Source: Streptomyces radiopugnans (GTDB lineage: Bacteria; Actinomycetota; Actinomycetes; Streptomycetales; Streptomycetaceae). Taken from it: a stretch of DNA of 64,000 bases. The position numbers and the translations under genes were made by a program. Below are positions 33,924 through 42,752 of this stretch, one piece after another. The stretch covers positions 535,810 to 599,809 of the forward strand of contig NZ_FOET01000002.1 in NCBI RefSeq assembly GCF_900110735.1. The letters are read 5' to 3'. The notes beneath the pieces were generated by a model, which saw only the letters and a list, made by a program, of their open reading frames with translations, did no database searches and was not told where the DNA came from. The number at the start of each line of letters is the position of its first letter. The first letter of the stretch is position 1.

Positions 33924-35429
33924 TCAGCGGGTGGCGAGGCGCATCATGCTCCAGGAGACCGGCGGCAGTTGCGCGGTGAGGGCGCCGTCGCAGGCCTCGG
34001 TGCCGTCCACCGGGCGGGGCCGGACGCGGTCGGGGCGCTCGGCGGTGTTGACCGCGCCCGGGTCGTCGTCGGCGAGCACGAGGTGTTCGACGACCCGGGC
34101 GCGGGGGAAGGGCCTCAGGTCGGCGGTGAGGGCGAGGGGGGAGGTGCGGTCGCGGTTGACCGCGAACAGGACGATCTCGCCGCTCTCCTCGTCATGGGTG
34201 GCCGTGGCCCACAGGGCCGGGACCTCGCCGTAGCGCTCGGTCTCGATCACCGGGGAGTCCGGCTCCACGCGCAGCACGGTGCCCCGCGCGTGGCGCGCCG
34301 TCTGCGCGAAGGGGTGGAAGATGGTCTGCCGCCAGGCGGGCCCGCCGGGCTCGGTCATGATCGGGGCGATGACGTTGGCGAGCTGGGCCTGGCAGGCGGC
34401 GCCGACCCGGTCGGCGTGGCGCAGCAGGGTGATCAGCAGGCTGCCGACGACGACCGCGTCGGTGACGTCGTAGACGTCCTCGATGAGGCGGGGCGCGGGC
34501 TGCCAGTCCAGGGAGTCCTCGCCGCCGAAGCGGCTCTGGTACCACACGTTCCACTCGTCGAAGGAGAGCTTGATCTTCTTGCGGTCGCGCAGCTTGGCGC
34601 CGACGTGGTCGGCGGTGGACACTATGGCGTCGATCATCCGGTCCATCTCGGCGGCGCTGGCCAGGAAGGAGTCGGTGTCGCGGTCGGTGGGGTCGTAGTA
34701 CGCGTGCAGGGAGACGTAGTCGACGAACGGATAGGTGTGTTCCAGGACGGTCGCCTCCCAGGAGGCGAAGGTGTCGATGTAGGCGTTGGAGCTGCCGCAG
34801 GCGACCAGTTCGAGGCCGGGGTCGAAGCGCTTCATGGCGCGGGCGGTCTCGGCGGCGAGCCGGCCGTACTCGGCGGCGGTCTTGTGGCCCATCTGCCAGG
34901 GGCCGTCCAGTTCGTTGCCCAGGCACCACAGGCGCACGCCGTGCGGGTCGGCCACGCCGTGGGAGCGGCGCAGGTCCGAAAGGGCGGTGCCGCCGGGGTG
35001 GTTGGTGTACTCCAGCAGGTCCAGGGCCTCGGAGGTGCCGCGGGTGCCGAGGTTGAGGGCCATCATCGGCTCGATGCCGGCCTTGGCGGCCCAGGCCATG
35101 AACTCGTTGAGGCCGAAGGCGTTGCTCTCCACGCTGCGCCAGGCCAGGTCCAGGCGGGTGGGGCGCCGGTCGGCCGGGCCGACCCCGTCCTCCCAGCGGT
35201 AGTTGGAGACGAAGTTGCCGCCGGGGTAGCGCACGAGCGTGACGCCCAGTTCGCGGACGAGGTCCAGGACGTCCGTGCGGAAGCCGTCCTCGTCGGCCGC
35301 CGGGTGGTCCGGCTCGAAGACCCCGGTGTAGACCGACCGGCCCATGTGCTCGACGAAGGAGCCGAACAGGCGCCGGTCCACGGCCCCGATGCGGAAGCCT
35401 GGGTCGACGGTGAGACGGGCGGTGGGCAT
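33924..35429 (-). CDS. abfA: Alpha-L-arabinofuranosidase, GH51
   Basis: Intracellular retaining enzyme of 501 residues that removes arabinofuranose side chains from arabinan or arabinoxylan oligomers. The acid/base Glu173 is in CLGNELDG and the nucleophile Glu292 in SFDEWNVWY; RYPGGNFVSNYRWEDGVGP is the family signature after the first strands. The TIM barrel spans about 20-380 and a beta-sandwich follows to the end. No signal peptide. ATG at 35429 follows GGAGC. It is the first gene of the operon that continues into the ABC importer, downstream of the operator at 35604-35630. Confidence 0.95.
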   Translation of the reverse strand: MPTARLTVDPGFRIGAVDRRLFGSFVEHMGRSVYTGVFEPDHPAADEDGFRTDVLDLVRELGVTLVRYPGGNFVSNYRWEDGVGPADRRPTRLDLAWRSVESNAFGLNEFMAWAAKAGIEPMMALNLGTRGTSEALDLLEYTNHPGGTALSDLRRSHGVADPHGVRLWCLGNELDGPWQMGHKTAAEYGRLAAETARAMKRFDPGLELVACGSSNAYIDTFASWEATVLEHTYPFVDYVSLHAYYDPTDRDTDSFLASAAEMDRMIDAIVSTADHVGAKLRDRKKIKLSFDEWNVWYQSRFGGEDSLDWQPAPRLIEDVYDVTDAVVVGSLLITLLRHADRVGAACQAQLANVIAPIMTEPGGPAWRQTIFHPFAQTARHARGTVLRVEPDSPVIETERYGEVPALWATATHDEESGEIVLFAVNRDRTSPLALTADLRPFPRARVVEHLVLADDDPGAVNTAERPDRVRPRPVDGTEACDGALTAQLPPVSWSMMRLATR

Positions 35430-35603
35430 GGGCGCTCCATGGGGCTCAGGGGGCTGGGCGTGCCGCGGACGGGACGAGGGGGAGGCCGGTCCCGTCCGCG
35501 GGGCACGCTCACCGCGTGCGGGACCGCCGCGGCGGGCCGCCGGCAGCGGTTCCCGCCCGGCCGTTGGGAGGGGCGAACCGGGCGGGTGGCGTGCGCTGAT
35601 ACG

Positions 35604-35630
35604 ATTACATCGTTGAAACAGCGTTGTAAA
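35604..35630. promoter_or_regulatory. Operator B1 between GH51 operon and LacI gene
   Basis: ATTACATCG-TTGAAACAG-CGTTGTAAA: two 9-base half-sites in inverse orientation (7 of 9 complementary) with a 9-base spacer. The same architecture recurs at 38821-38847. It lies in the 375-bp divergent space, 175 bp from either start. Inference: binding site of the LacI protein encoded at 35805. The rest of 35430-35804 shows no gene. Confidence 0.7.
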
Positions 35631-35804
35631 TAGCCCCGGCACCGGTTCTTCCGAACCGAACGGGAACCCGGCCGCGGAGCCGCGAGGGCACCGCGCGTGG
35701 CAGGTGGTGCCGGGCCGGTCCGCGCCGCGCGCCGGTGATGTGCCAGGGTGGCCCGTACCGCTTCGTGAGCGGCACCGTCGGGTGCCGGGTGGAGGTGAGC
35801 AGAG

Positions 35805-36836
35805 GTGGGCGCCAGCCTCAAGGACGTGGCCGCACTGGCCGGGGTGTCGGTCAAGACCGTCTCCAACGTGGTCAACGGCTACACCTACGTGGCTCCGCAC
35901 ACGCGGGAGAAGGTCGAGCAGGCACTGGCGGAGCTGGAGTACCGCCCGAACCTCTCGGCCCGCAACCTGCGCCGCGGCCGCACCGGCGTGATCGCCCTGG
36001 CCCTGCCCGAACTGGACGCCCCGTACTTCGCCGAGCTGTCCCGGTTCGTCATCGACGCCGCCGTCGAGCGCGGCTGGACGGTGCTGATCGACCAGACCGA
36101 CGGCCTGGCCGACCGCGAGCGCGAGGTGCTCCAGGGCATCCGGGAGCAGCTCATCGACGGGCTCATCTTCAGCCCCATCACCGTCGGCCGCGAGGAGTTG
36201 GCGGCCCGCACCGACAGCACCCCGATGGTGCTGCTCGGCGAGCGCATCATGGACGGCCCCACGCACCACGTGGCCATCGACAACCAGCGTGCCGCCCGCG
36301 AGATGACCGAGCACCTGATCTCGCTGGGCCACACCCGCATCGGCGCCATCGGCGCCCAGGAGAACCCCAGCGCCAACACCGCCCACCTGCGGCTGGCCGG
36401 GTACCGGCAGGCGCTGGAGGCCGCCGGACTCCCCTACGACGAGCGGCTGGCCCCGCCGACGGCGTCGTACCACCGCGCCGACGGCGCCGCGGTGATGCGC
36501 CGGCTGCTGGAGCTGGACGAACCCCCGCAGGCGGTCTTCTGCTTCAACGACCTCCTGGCGCTCGGCGCCCTGCGCACCGCGCTGACCTCCGGTCTGCGGG
36601 TCCCCGACGACCTGGCGCTGGCGGGCTTCGACGACATCGAGGACGGCCGCTACAGCACCCCGACCCTGACGACGATCTCCCCCGACAAGGCCCACATAGC
36701 GCGGACGGCCGTGGAACTGCTGGACGCCCGCATCAGCGGGAGCGGACGCGGCGGCCGGCCGGCCGAGGACGACGGGCAGCGCGAGGTGGAGGCGGACTAC
36801 CGGCTGATCGTCCGGGAGAGCACCGTCAGACCCTGA
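35805..36836 (+). CDS. LacI-family transcriptional repressor (cluster B)
   Basis: Regulator of 343 residues. The helix-turn-helix reads SLKDVAALAGVSVKTVSNVV at residues 4-23, followed by the YRPNLSARNLRRGRTG hinge. The effector-binding domain shows LISLGHTRIGAIG, AVFCFNDLLALGAL and LALAGFDDIEDGRYSTP. GTG at 35805 follows GGAGGTGAG. It is divergent from the GH51 operon and convergent with the exported GH43 gene. Both are preceded by the same type of inverted repeat, so it most likely coordinates them in response to arabinose or an arabino-oligosaccharide. Confidence 0.92.
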   Translation: MGASLKDVAALAGVSVKTVSNVVNGYTYVAPHTREKVEQALAELEYRPNLSARNLRRGRTGVIALALPELDAPYFAELSRFVIDAAVERGWTVLIDQTDGLADREREVLQGIREQLIDGLIFSPITVGREELAARTDSTPMVLLGERIMDGPTHHVAIDNQRAAREMTEHLISLGHTRIGAIGAQENPSANTAHLRLAGYRQALEAAGLPYDERLAPPTASYHRADGAAVMRRLLELDEPPQAVFCFNDLLALGALRTALTSGLRVPDDLALAGFDDIEDGRYSTPTLTTISPDKAHIARTAVELLDARISGSGRGGRPAEDDGQREVEADYRLIVRESTVRP

Positions 36837-36851
36837 CACCGCGGGGTTTCC

Positions 36852-36933
36852 GGGACGGAGGGCGAGGGCGGGAACAGGGCGGGGCGGGCTGTGGCCCCAC
36901 GCCCCGCCCTGTTCCCGCCCTCGCCCCCGTCCC
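36852..36933. terminator. Very long bidirectional hairpin between convergent genes
   Basis: Arms 36861-36886 and 36900-36925 are perfect 26-bp complements (GGCGAGGGCGGGAACAGGGC and six more bases on the left). With one bulged A the stem extends a further eight pairs outwards (GGGACGG region with CCGTCCC). A GGC-TGTG-GCC mini-stem sits in the loop. It separates the LacI stop (36836) and the GH43 stop (36957). Confidence 0.85.
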
Positions 36934-36956
36934 GTTCCCGCGGGGCGGCCGGTCCG

Positions 36957-38783
36957 TCAGCCGCGGTGGACGCGGAAGTGGTGGAACTCCGCCGTCGCCC
37001 CCGAACCGCCGTGCGAGACCAGCCCGATGCGCACCTTCGCGTCCGCGGGCATCGTCCAGGTGCCGCCCGCGATCCACCGCGCGCCGTCCCGGCTGGTGTA
37101 CGCGCGGAAGCGGTGCTCGCCGGTGCGCGGATCGGTGGTGTGCCGCAGCCGCAGCCAGGTGGTCCGCGCGGGCGGCCCGACGGTCATCGAGCCGTAGGCG
37201 ACGCGGCCTGCGTACGGCCGCTCCTTGCCGAACTCGGTCTGGCGGGTGTTCCAGATCGCCACGTGCGACAGCCGCAGGTAGCGGTCGTCGTCGGTGTAGG
37301 CCACCAGCCCGGCCTGCTGGTAGTTGCGGACGGTGTCCTCGCCGAGGTCGATGGTCAGCCTGGTCTCGACCGTGTAGTCCCCGCGCGGCGCCTCGCGCAG
37401 CAGCACCGAGGCGGTGTTGCTCCCCTTGTGCAGGTCGGCGTCCTGCGTCGGCCACACCAGGCGGCCCCCGTCCAGCCGTACGTCCGCCGGGCGCACCCAG
37501 CTCCAGCCGGGCCCGAGCCGGTCGCCCTCGAACTCGTCGCCGCGCGCCGGGTCGAGCCGTCCGGGACGGTGGCCCTGGCGGTCCCGGTGGCCCCCGTCCC
37601 GCTCGCGGTCCGCCGCGCGGGCGTGCCGGGGATCGGTGACCGGTGCCTTCTGCCGCCGCTCGGAGGCGCCCAGTCCGCCGCGCACCACGGGCCAGCCGTC
37701 CTCCCAGTCCAGCCGGTCGATGAGCATCGGGCGGCGGTTGACGCCGTACGGCTCGTCCAGGTACGGCCGTTCGCGGTCGATGGCGTGGTAGACCATCCAG
37801 TCCTGCCCCGCCAGGTCGGTGACCACGGAGTTGTGGCCGGTGCCCACCCAGCGGTTTCCGTTGGGGGTCAGCACGACGGTGCCGCCGGTGCGGGAGGCGG
37901 TCAGGGGCACTCCCTCGCGGTCGGTGAACGGACCGCGTACCGAGCGGGAGCGCCCGGCGAAGGCCGAGTAGCCGGTGGTCGGTCCGGCGCAGCAGTCGCC
38001 GGAGGAGGCGAACAGGTACCACCAGCCGCCGCGCCGGACGGCGTACGCGCCCTCGAAGCGGTTGTCGGTCGCCACCATGGCCGGCTCCCCCACCGCCCGG
38101 GTGCCGTCGGCCGACAGCTCGGTGACCCAGATCCCGCCGTGGTAGGAGCCGTAGTAGAGGTGGCGGCGGCCGTCGGTGTCCACCACGTGCGCCGGGTCGA
38201 AGGTCCACTTGAAGCCGCTGCCGCCGTCGGCGGGGCGGGGGGCGACGACCGGCTCGTCGTGGACGGTCCACGGCCCGGCCGGGGTCGGCGCGGTGGCGAC
38301 CCCGATGGCGCTGTCGCCGCGCTCGCCGGTCACGGTGGTCTCGGTGACGGTGAAGTAGAGCCAGTAACGGCCGTCGTGGCGGGTGATGTCGGGGGCCCAG
38401 TAGGCGGCGCCGGTGTCCGCGAAGGCCGGGGCGTCACCGCCGAGCGCGTCGCCGACGTAGGTCCAGTCGACCAGGTCGGCGGAGCGGGCGATGGGGATCG
38501 AGTGCATCCTGCCCTCGCCGGAGCGCAGGGGGTCGGTGGTGCCGAAGGCGTACCAGTGGCCGTCCTCGCCCCTGACGACGGCGGGGTCGGCGAAGGTGTC
38601 GGCGAAGCCCCTGGAGACGGGGTTGACGTACGTCCCGGCCCCCTGCCGCCCGTCGCGGTCGGCGCCCTGCCCGGGCTCGGCGGCCGCGCCCGGCGCCTGT
38701 GCGCCGCCCGCCGTCAGGGCGGCGATCGCCAGGGCGGCCAGCGTCCGGCGGGCTCTCGGGCCCGGTCTGCGTACGGTCCCCAT
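36957..38783 (-). CDS. Exported GH43 glycoside hydrolase with C-terminal beta-sandwich domain
   Basis: Secreted enzyme of 608 residues. The N-terminus RARRTLAALAIAALTAGGAQ is a signal peptide (Sec or Tat), followed by the propeller domain: catalytic-base region ADTFADPAVVRGEDG near residue 65, pKa-modulating FDPAHVVDTDGR, and general-acid Glu in NRFEGAYAVRRGG. A charged linker (about 385-415) leads to a DUF1349/LamG-like sandwich (DEFEGDRLGPGWSWV to FHHFRVHRG). It probably attacks arabinan or arabinoxylan outside the cell. The ATG at 38783 follows GAGGAGG. Operator B2 is 38 bp upstream. Confidence 0.92.
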   Translation of the reverse strand: MGTVRRPGPRARRTLAALAIAALTAGGAQAPGAAAEPGQGADRDGRQGAGTYVNPVSRGFADTFADPAVVRGEDGHWYAFGTTDPLRSGEGRMHSIPIARSADLVDWTYVGDALGGDAPAFADTGAAYWAPDITRHDGRYWLYFTVTETTVTGERGDSAIGVATAPTPAGPWTVHDEPVVAPRPADGGSGFKWTFDPAHVVDTDGRRHLYYGSYHGGIWVTELSADGTRAVGEPAMVATDNRFEGAYAVRRGGWWYLFASSGDCCAGPTTGYSAFAGRSRSVRGPFTDREGVPLTASRTGGTVVLTPNGNRWVGTGHNSVVTDLAGQDWMVYHAIDRERPYLDEPYGVNRRPMLIDRLDWEDGWPVVRGGLGASERRQKAPVTDPRHARAADRERDGGHRDRQGHRPGRLDPARGDEFEGDRLGPGWSWVRPADVRLDGGRLVWPTQDADLHKGSNTASVLLREAPRGDYTVETRLTIDLGEDTVRNYQQAGLVAYTDDDRYLRLSHVAIWNTRQTEFGKERPYAGRVAYGSMTVGPPARTTWLRLRHTTDPRTGEHRFRAYTSRDGARWIAGGTWTMPADAKVRIGLVSHGGSGATAEFHHFRVHRG

Positions 38784-38820
38784 GTGGTCCTCCTCGGTGC
38801 GGATGACGGTGAACCAGGTT

Positions 38821-38847
38821 TTTACAACGATGTACCAACGTTGTAAA
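38821..38847. promoter_or_regulatory. Operator B2 upstream of exported GH43 gene
   Basis: TTTACAACG-ATGTACCAA-CGTTGTAAA: perfect 9-bp inverted repeat with a 9-base spacer. The right half-site is identical to that of operator B1 and the geometry is the same. It lies 38 bp before the ATG on the minus strand, a position suited to blocking transcription. The remainder of 38848-39035 shows no gene. Confidence 0.75.
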
Positions 38848-39035
38848 CACACTGAGCACACCGGGACGGGACCTTGGAGGCACGGCCCGCGCGGCCGTAC
38901 GGGCCGCGGGCACCGGTGGGCCCCGGCGGCACGGGGCCGCCGGGACCGGGGCACCACCCCTGGCGGCCGGGGACCGGAGACCGGAGGGGGCCGGACGACG
39001 TGCCCCCGTCAGCCGGTCCGGCCCTCCGGCCCGGC

Positions 39036-40742
39036 TCAGTCCTCGGGGAGCTCGACCGGGGCGATCTCGTCGTAGACGTCGCCCGGCCCGGGGTTGGCCG
39101 GGTCGGTGGAGCCGCCGAGGTGGCGCATCACGCCCCACACCGCGTTGAGGGCGGTCTGCACCGCGCCCTCGGCCCAGCCGGCCGTCCAGGAGATGTCGTC
39201 GCCGGCGAGGAAGATGCCGCGCTTGTCCTCGGGCAGCCGGTCCTGCACGAAGTGGGTGAACAGCCTGCGCTGGTAGCGGTAGTGGCCCGGCAGGTTGGCC
39301 TTGAAGGCCCCCATGAAGTACGGCTCGTTCTCCCAGGAGACGGTGACCGGGTTGCCGATGATGTGCTTGCGGACGTCGACGTCCGGATAGATCTCGCGCA
39401 GGGACTTGAGCATGACCTCCAGCCGCTCCCGGGGGCTGAGCGGCAGCCACTTCAGGGAGTCGTCGCACCAGGTGTACGACAGGCACATCACGGCCGGCCG
39501 GTCCGGGCCGTCGTCCAGCAGGTAGGTGCCCCGCGTCATGCGGTCGGTGAGCGTCATGCTCATCACGTCCCGGCCGGTGCGCTCGTCCTTGTCCAGCCAG
39601 AACGGCCGGTCCACCGGCACGAACAGCTTGGAGGACTCCATGTAGTGGGTCCGCTCGATCGCCGTCCAGTGGTCGATGGGGAACAGGTCGTCGTCGCAGT
39701 CGATCTTCGACAGCAGCATCCACGACTGGGCGGTGAAGACCGCCGCCCGGTAGGTGCGCACGTCGCCGGTGGCGTCGGTGACGGTGATGCGGTTGCCCGC
39801 GGTGCGGTGCAACCGGGTCACGGCCGGGCGCGGGTCGCCGCCGTGCAGGGACTTCAGCGAGGTGCCCAGCGGCCAGTGCACCAGCTTCTCCGGCTCGCGC
39901 TCCCACAGCCGCAGCGGAAGCTGCTGGCTGCCGCCGACGATGCCGCGGTGGTCGTCGTCGGCGCCGGTGTAGACGACCCGCAGGATCTCCAGGATGGAGT
40001 TGGGGAAGTCGGTGTCCCAGCCGCCGGTGCCGAAGCCGACCTGGCCGAAGATCTCCCGGTGGCGGAAGGAGGAGAACGCCGGGGAGTCGCACAGGAAGCC
40101 GTAGAAGGTCTGGTTGTCGAGCTTCTCCACCAGGCGCGACCAGATCTCGCGGATGCGCGGCACGTCGCGCGTCCGTATGGCCTGCTGCATGTCGGAGAAG
40201 TCGGCGCCCTCCTCCAGGCAGGCGTTCCAGGCGTCCATCACCTGGTGGTAGACCTCCGGCAGGTCGTCCAGGGTGCGGGCGTAGTGGGACTCGCCCTTGA
40301 GGTCGACGACGGTGGAGGGGGTGTCGGGCGCCAGCGGGTTGGGGAACGGCTTGGTCTCCAGGCCCACCAGGTCCGCGTAGTGCCAGAAGGCGGTGGACGA
40401 CGGCGGGAAGCGCATCGCGCCCATCTCGGCGGTCAGTTCGGGGTCGCAGCCGTCGAAGCGGGCCGTGCGCAGCCGTCCGCCGATCCGGTCGGCCTCGTAG
40501 ACCACCGGCTTCAGGCCCATCTTCATCAGCTCGTACGCGGTGACGATCCCAGACAGCCCGCCGCCGATGACCGCGACCTCGGTGCCGTGCGCGGTCGCGG
40601 GCACCTGGCCGAGACCGGCCGGGTGGGCGAGGTAGTCGTCGTAGGCGAAGGGGAAGTCCGGGCCGAACATGGTGACGGGCGGCTCGTTCTGCGCCTGTGC
40701 GTGCTGCTCGTCGTGGACGGCGGCGGGCACCGTGGAGGTCAT
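39036..40742 (-). CDS. Flavin-dependent amine oxidase / amino-acid 2-monooxygenase-like
   Basis: FAD enzyme of 568 residues. The dinucleotide fold begins TEVAVIGGGLSGIVTAYELM (54-73), then VVYEADRIGGRLRT, and the C-terminal FAD motif reads IFLAGDDISWTAGWAEGAVQ. MGAMRFPPSSTAFWHYADLVG resembles L-amino-acid oxidases and tryptophan/phenylalanine 2-monooxygenases. No signal peptide, so it is cytoplasmic. A nitrilase-family gene lies immediately upstream in the same direction, and an Lrp/AsnC regulator before that. The combination suggests oxidative decarboxylation of an amino acid to an amide, then hydrolysis to the acid; substrate not proven. Confidence 0.85.
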   Translation of the reverse strand: MTSTVPAAVHDEQHAQAQNEPPVTMFGPDFPFAYDDYLAHPAGLGQVPATAHGTEVAVIGGGLSGIVTAYELMKMGLKPVVYEADRIGGRLRTARFDGCDPELTAEMGAMRFPPSSTAFWHYADLVGLETKPFPNPLAPDTPSTVVDLKGESHYARTLDDLPEVYHQVMDAWNACLEEGADFSDMQQAIRTRDVPRIREIWSRLVEKLDNQTFYGFLCDSPAFSSFRHREIFGQVGFGTGGWDTDFPNSILEILRVVYTGADDDHRGIVGGSQQLPLRLWEREPEKLVHWPLGTSLKSLHGGDPRPAVTRLHRTAGNRITVTDATGDVRTYRAAVFTAQSWMLLSKIDCDDDLFPIDHWTAIERTHYMESSKLFVPVDRPFWLDKDERTGRDVMSMTLTDRMTRGTYLLDDGPDRPAVMCLSYTWCDDSLKWLPLSPRERLEVMLKSLREIYPDVDVRKHIIGNPVTVSWENEPYFMGAFKANLPGHYRYQRRLFTHFVQDRLPEDKRGIFLAGDDISWTAGWAEGAVQTALNAVWGVMRHLGGSTDPANPGPGDVYDEIAPVELPED

Positions 40743-40866
40743 GGGCGGTTCTCCTGGTGGTACGTGGCGGGCTGTGCCCGGGCGGTCGGCCCGGACGGCG
40801 GCAGGCCGCGGTGTCAGGTGGTACGGGACCGGGTGGAGCGGTACGGGACGGGGCGGGGGCCGTGCC

Positions 40867-41679
40867 TCAGACGAGGGAGCCGTACAGCTCGGGGCGGCGG
40901 TCGCGCAGATACGGGTTGTCCGCGCGCGACGCCCTCAGCCGCCCGGGGTCGACGTCGGCGGTGATCAGGTCCTCCCCCGCGCCCGCGCGGGCGCGGACCG
41001 TGCCGTCGGGGGCGGCCAGGCAGCTCAGTCCGGTGAAGGTGATCGCGCCCTCGCCCTCGCCCTCGGTGCCGCAGCGGTTGGCGTAGGCGATGTAGAGCTG
41101 GTTCTCGAAGGCGCGGGCCGGCAGCAGGGTCCGGGCGACGATCTCGTACGGCCGCATCAGCGCGGTCGGCACCAGCAGCAGCTCGGTGCCGGCCAGCGCG
41201 TGGGCGCGGACGTTCTCGGGGAACTCCACGTCGTAGCAGACCAGCATCCCGACGCGGACGCCGTCGATGCCGGCCTGGACGACGGGGGTGTCGCCCGGGC
41301 GGAAGGCGGAGGCCTCGAAGCCGCCGTACAGATGGGTCTTGCGGTAGTCGGCGAGCCGGGCGCCGTCGGGACCGACGAGCCCGGCGGAGTTGTACACCGC
41401 GTCGCCGTCGCGCTCGGGGTAGCCGTAGGCGACGGCGATCCCGTGCTCGGCGGCGATGCGGGACACCGCCCGGGCTCCGGGGCCGTCGGCGGGCTCGGCC
41501 AGCTCCGCGATCCGCTCCCCGATCGCGTACCCGGTCAGGTACATCTCGGAGGCGACCAGCAGCCGGGCCCCCTGCGCGGCGGCCCGGCGGGCGGCACGGT
41601 CGAGGGCTGCCAGGCTGTCCGCGGTGGAGCCGGGGACACCGCCTGGGCCCTGGAGCAGCGCGGTGCGCAGCGGCGTCAT
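40867..41679 (-). CDS. Carbon-nitrogen hydrolase (nitrilase superfamily amidase)
   Basis: Amidase of 270 residues with the complete nitrilase-superfamily triad: Glu45 in ASEMYLTGY, Lys114 in YRKTHLYG and Cys148 in MLVCYDVEFPE. A second conserved Glu follows at 152. Family members cleave C-N bonds of amides, nitriles or carbamoyl groups in the cytosol. The gene lies 124 bp before the flavin amine oxidase gene on the same strand, so it may hydrolyse the amide made by that enzyme. Alternatives are omega-amidase or N-carbamoyl hydrolase. Confidence 0.88.
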   Translation of the reverse strand: MTPLRTALLQGPGGVPGSTADSLAALDRAARRAAAQGARLLVASEMYLTGYAIGERIAELAEPADGPGARAVSRIAAEHGIAVAYGYPERDGDAVYNSAGLVGPDGARLADYRKTHLYGGFEASAFRPGDTPVVQAGIDGVRVGMLVCYDVEFPENVRAHALAGTELLLVPTALMRPYEIVARTLLPARAFENQLYIAYANRCGTEGEGEGAITFTGLSCLAAPDGTVRARAGAGEDLITADVDPGRLRASRADNPYLRDRRPELYGSLV

Positions 41680-41925
41680 GGGACCTCTTCGCGTTCACGT
41701 CGGACGGCCGTACCGGGCGTGCCGGGGTACGGCTGCGGGATCTGGGGACGCTTCGACGGTACGGTCCGCCCTCCGTGCCCCACAAGCCGCACCCGTTGCG
41801 CACCGGGCATCGATCCGTTGCGTCTTGGGGCCCTCGTCCGTCGATTCGTTGCGCAGCAGGCTGTGCGTCCGCGGGAGGCCCGGGAGAGTGCCCGGGGCGC
41901 CTCCGGAAGGGCGTCCGGAGACGCC

Positions 41926-42381
41926 TCAGGCCGGCGACCCCGAACCGTAGCGGCGCAGCAGCGGGGAGAGGACGAGCACCGACCGGGTGCGCTCCACGAA
42001 CGGCTCCCCCGCGATCCGCTCCAGCACCCGCTCGAAGTGCCGCATGTCGGAGGCGAAGACCTGGACGATCGCGTCCGCGTCGCCGGTCACGGTGGAGGCG
42101 GACGCCACCTCCGGGTAGCGCGCCAGCCCCCGGCGGATGTCCTCGGGGGAGGTCTTGTGGCGGCAGTACATCTCGACGAAGCCCTCGGTCTCCCAGCCGA
42201 GCACCGCCGGGTCCACCCGTACGGTGAAGCCGGTGATGGCGCCCTGTTCGCGCAGCCGGTCCACCCGGCGTTTGACGGCGGGGGCCGACAGGCCCACCTC
42301 GGCGCCGATGTCGGCGTAGGAGCGCCGGGCGTCCTCGGCGAGGGCGCGGACGATGCGTTCGTCGAGCTCGTTCAGTCGCAC
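41926..42381 (-). CDS. Lrp/AsnC-family transcriptional regulator
   Basis: Amino-acid-responsive regulator of 151 residues. The N-terminal helix-turn-helix reads LNELDERIVRALAEDARRSY with IGAEVGLSAPAVKRRVDRL, and the RAM effector domain follows (VASASTVTGDADAIVQVFAS). Start GTG at 42381; no strong ribosome binding site. It lies upstream of the nitrilase and amine oxidase genes on the same strand with a 246-bp gap that shows no gene, so it probably senses the amino acid that they degrade. The space 42382-42752 before the divergent cassette also has no supported gene. Confidence 0.92.
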   Translation of the reverse strand: MRLNELDERIVRALAEDARRSYADIGAEVGLSAPAVKRRVDRLREQGAITGFTVRVDPAVLGWETEGFVEMYCRHKTSPEDIRRGLARYPEVASASTVTGDADAIVQVFASDMRHFERVLERIAGEPFVERTRSVLVLSPLLRRYGSGSPA

Positions 42382-42752
42382 TGCGGGTGGACCACTTCTG
42401 TCGTGCGGGCGGTACGCGGGACGCCGCGGTGATCGCGTCGCCCCGGCAGCGAAGTACAGCACACCGGGCCCGCGGGACGGTCCTCCGGCGGGGCCGGGCC
42501 GCGGCGCGGACGGCCGGGGAATCTTCACCGAAGCATCACACGGCCCGGCGCCGCCGCCCGGTGGGGAGCATGTCCGAACTTCCGGGCGCCCCTTTCCGGC
42601 CGCACCCCCGCGAACCGGGCGTACCGGCGTCCGCCGGCGGCGGCGCGGCGGTCTCCTCCCGGATCCCTTCCGCACGGCCCTCGCTGGCGACCGGGAGCCG
42701 CGCTTCTATACCGTGTGGCCCGACAAGCGGAGCCGGACGCGGGGGAGAGAAC

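Noticed and set aside
32415..35633. Very long open frame on the plus strand opposite the cluster B transporter and GH51 genes
   Set aside because: It exists only because of high GC: the opposite strand carries recognisable proteins with catalytic motifs, and the plus frame is Gly/Val/Arg-rich with no domain.
36891..38846. Long plus-strand frame opposite the exported GH43 gene
   Set aside because: Same shadow effect; the minus strand has the signal peptide, catalytic acids and a ribosome binding site.
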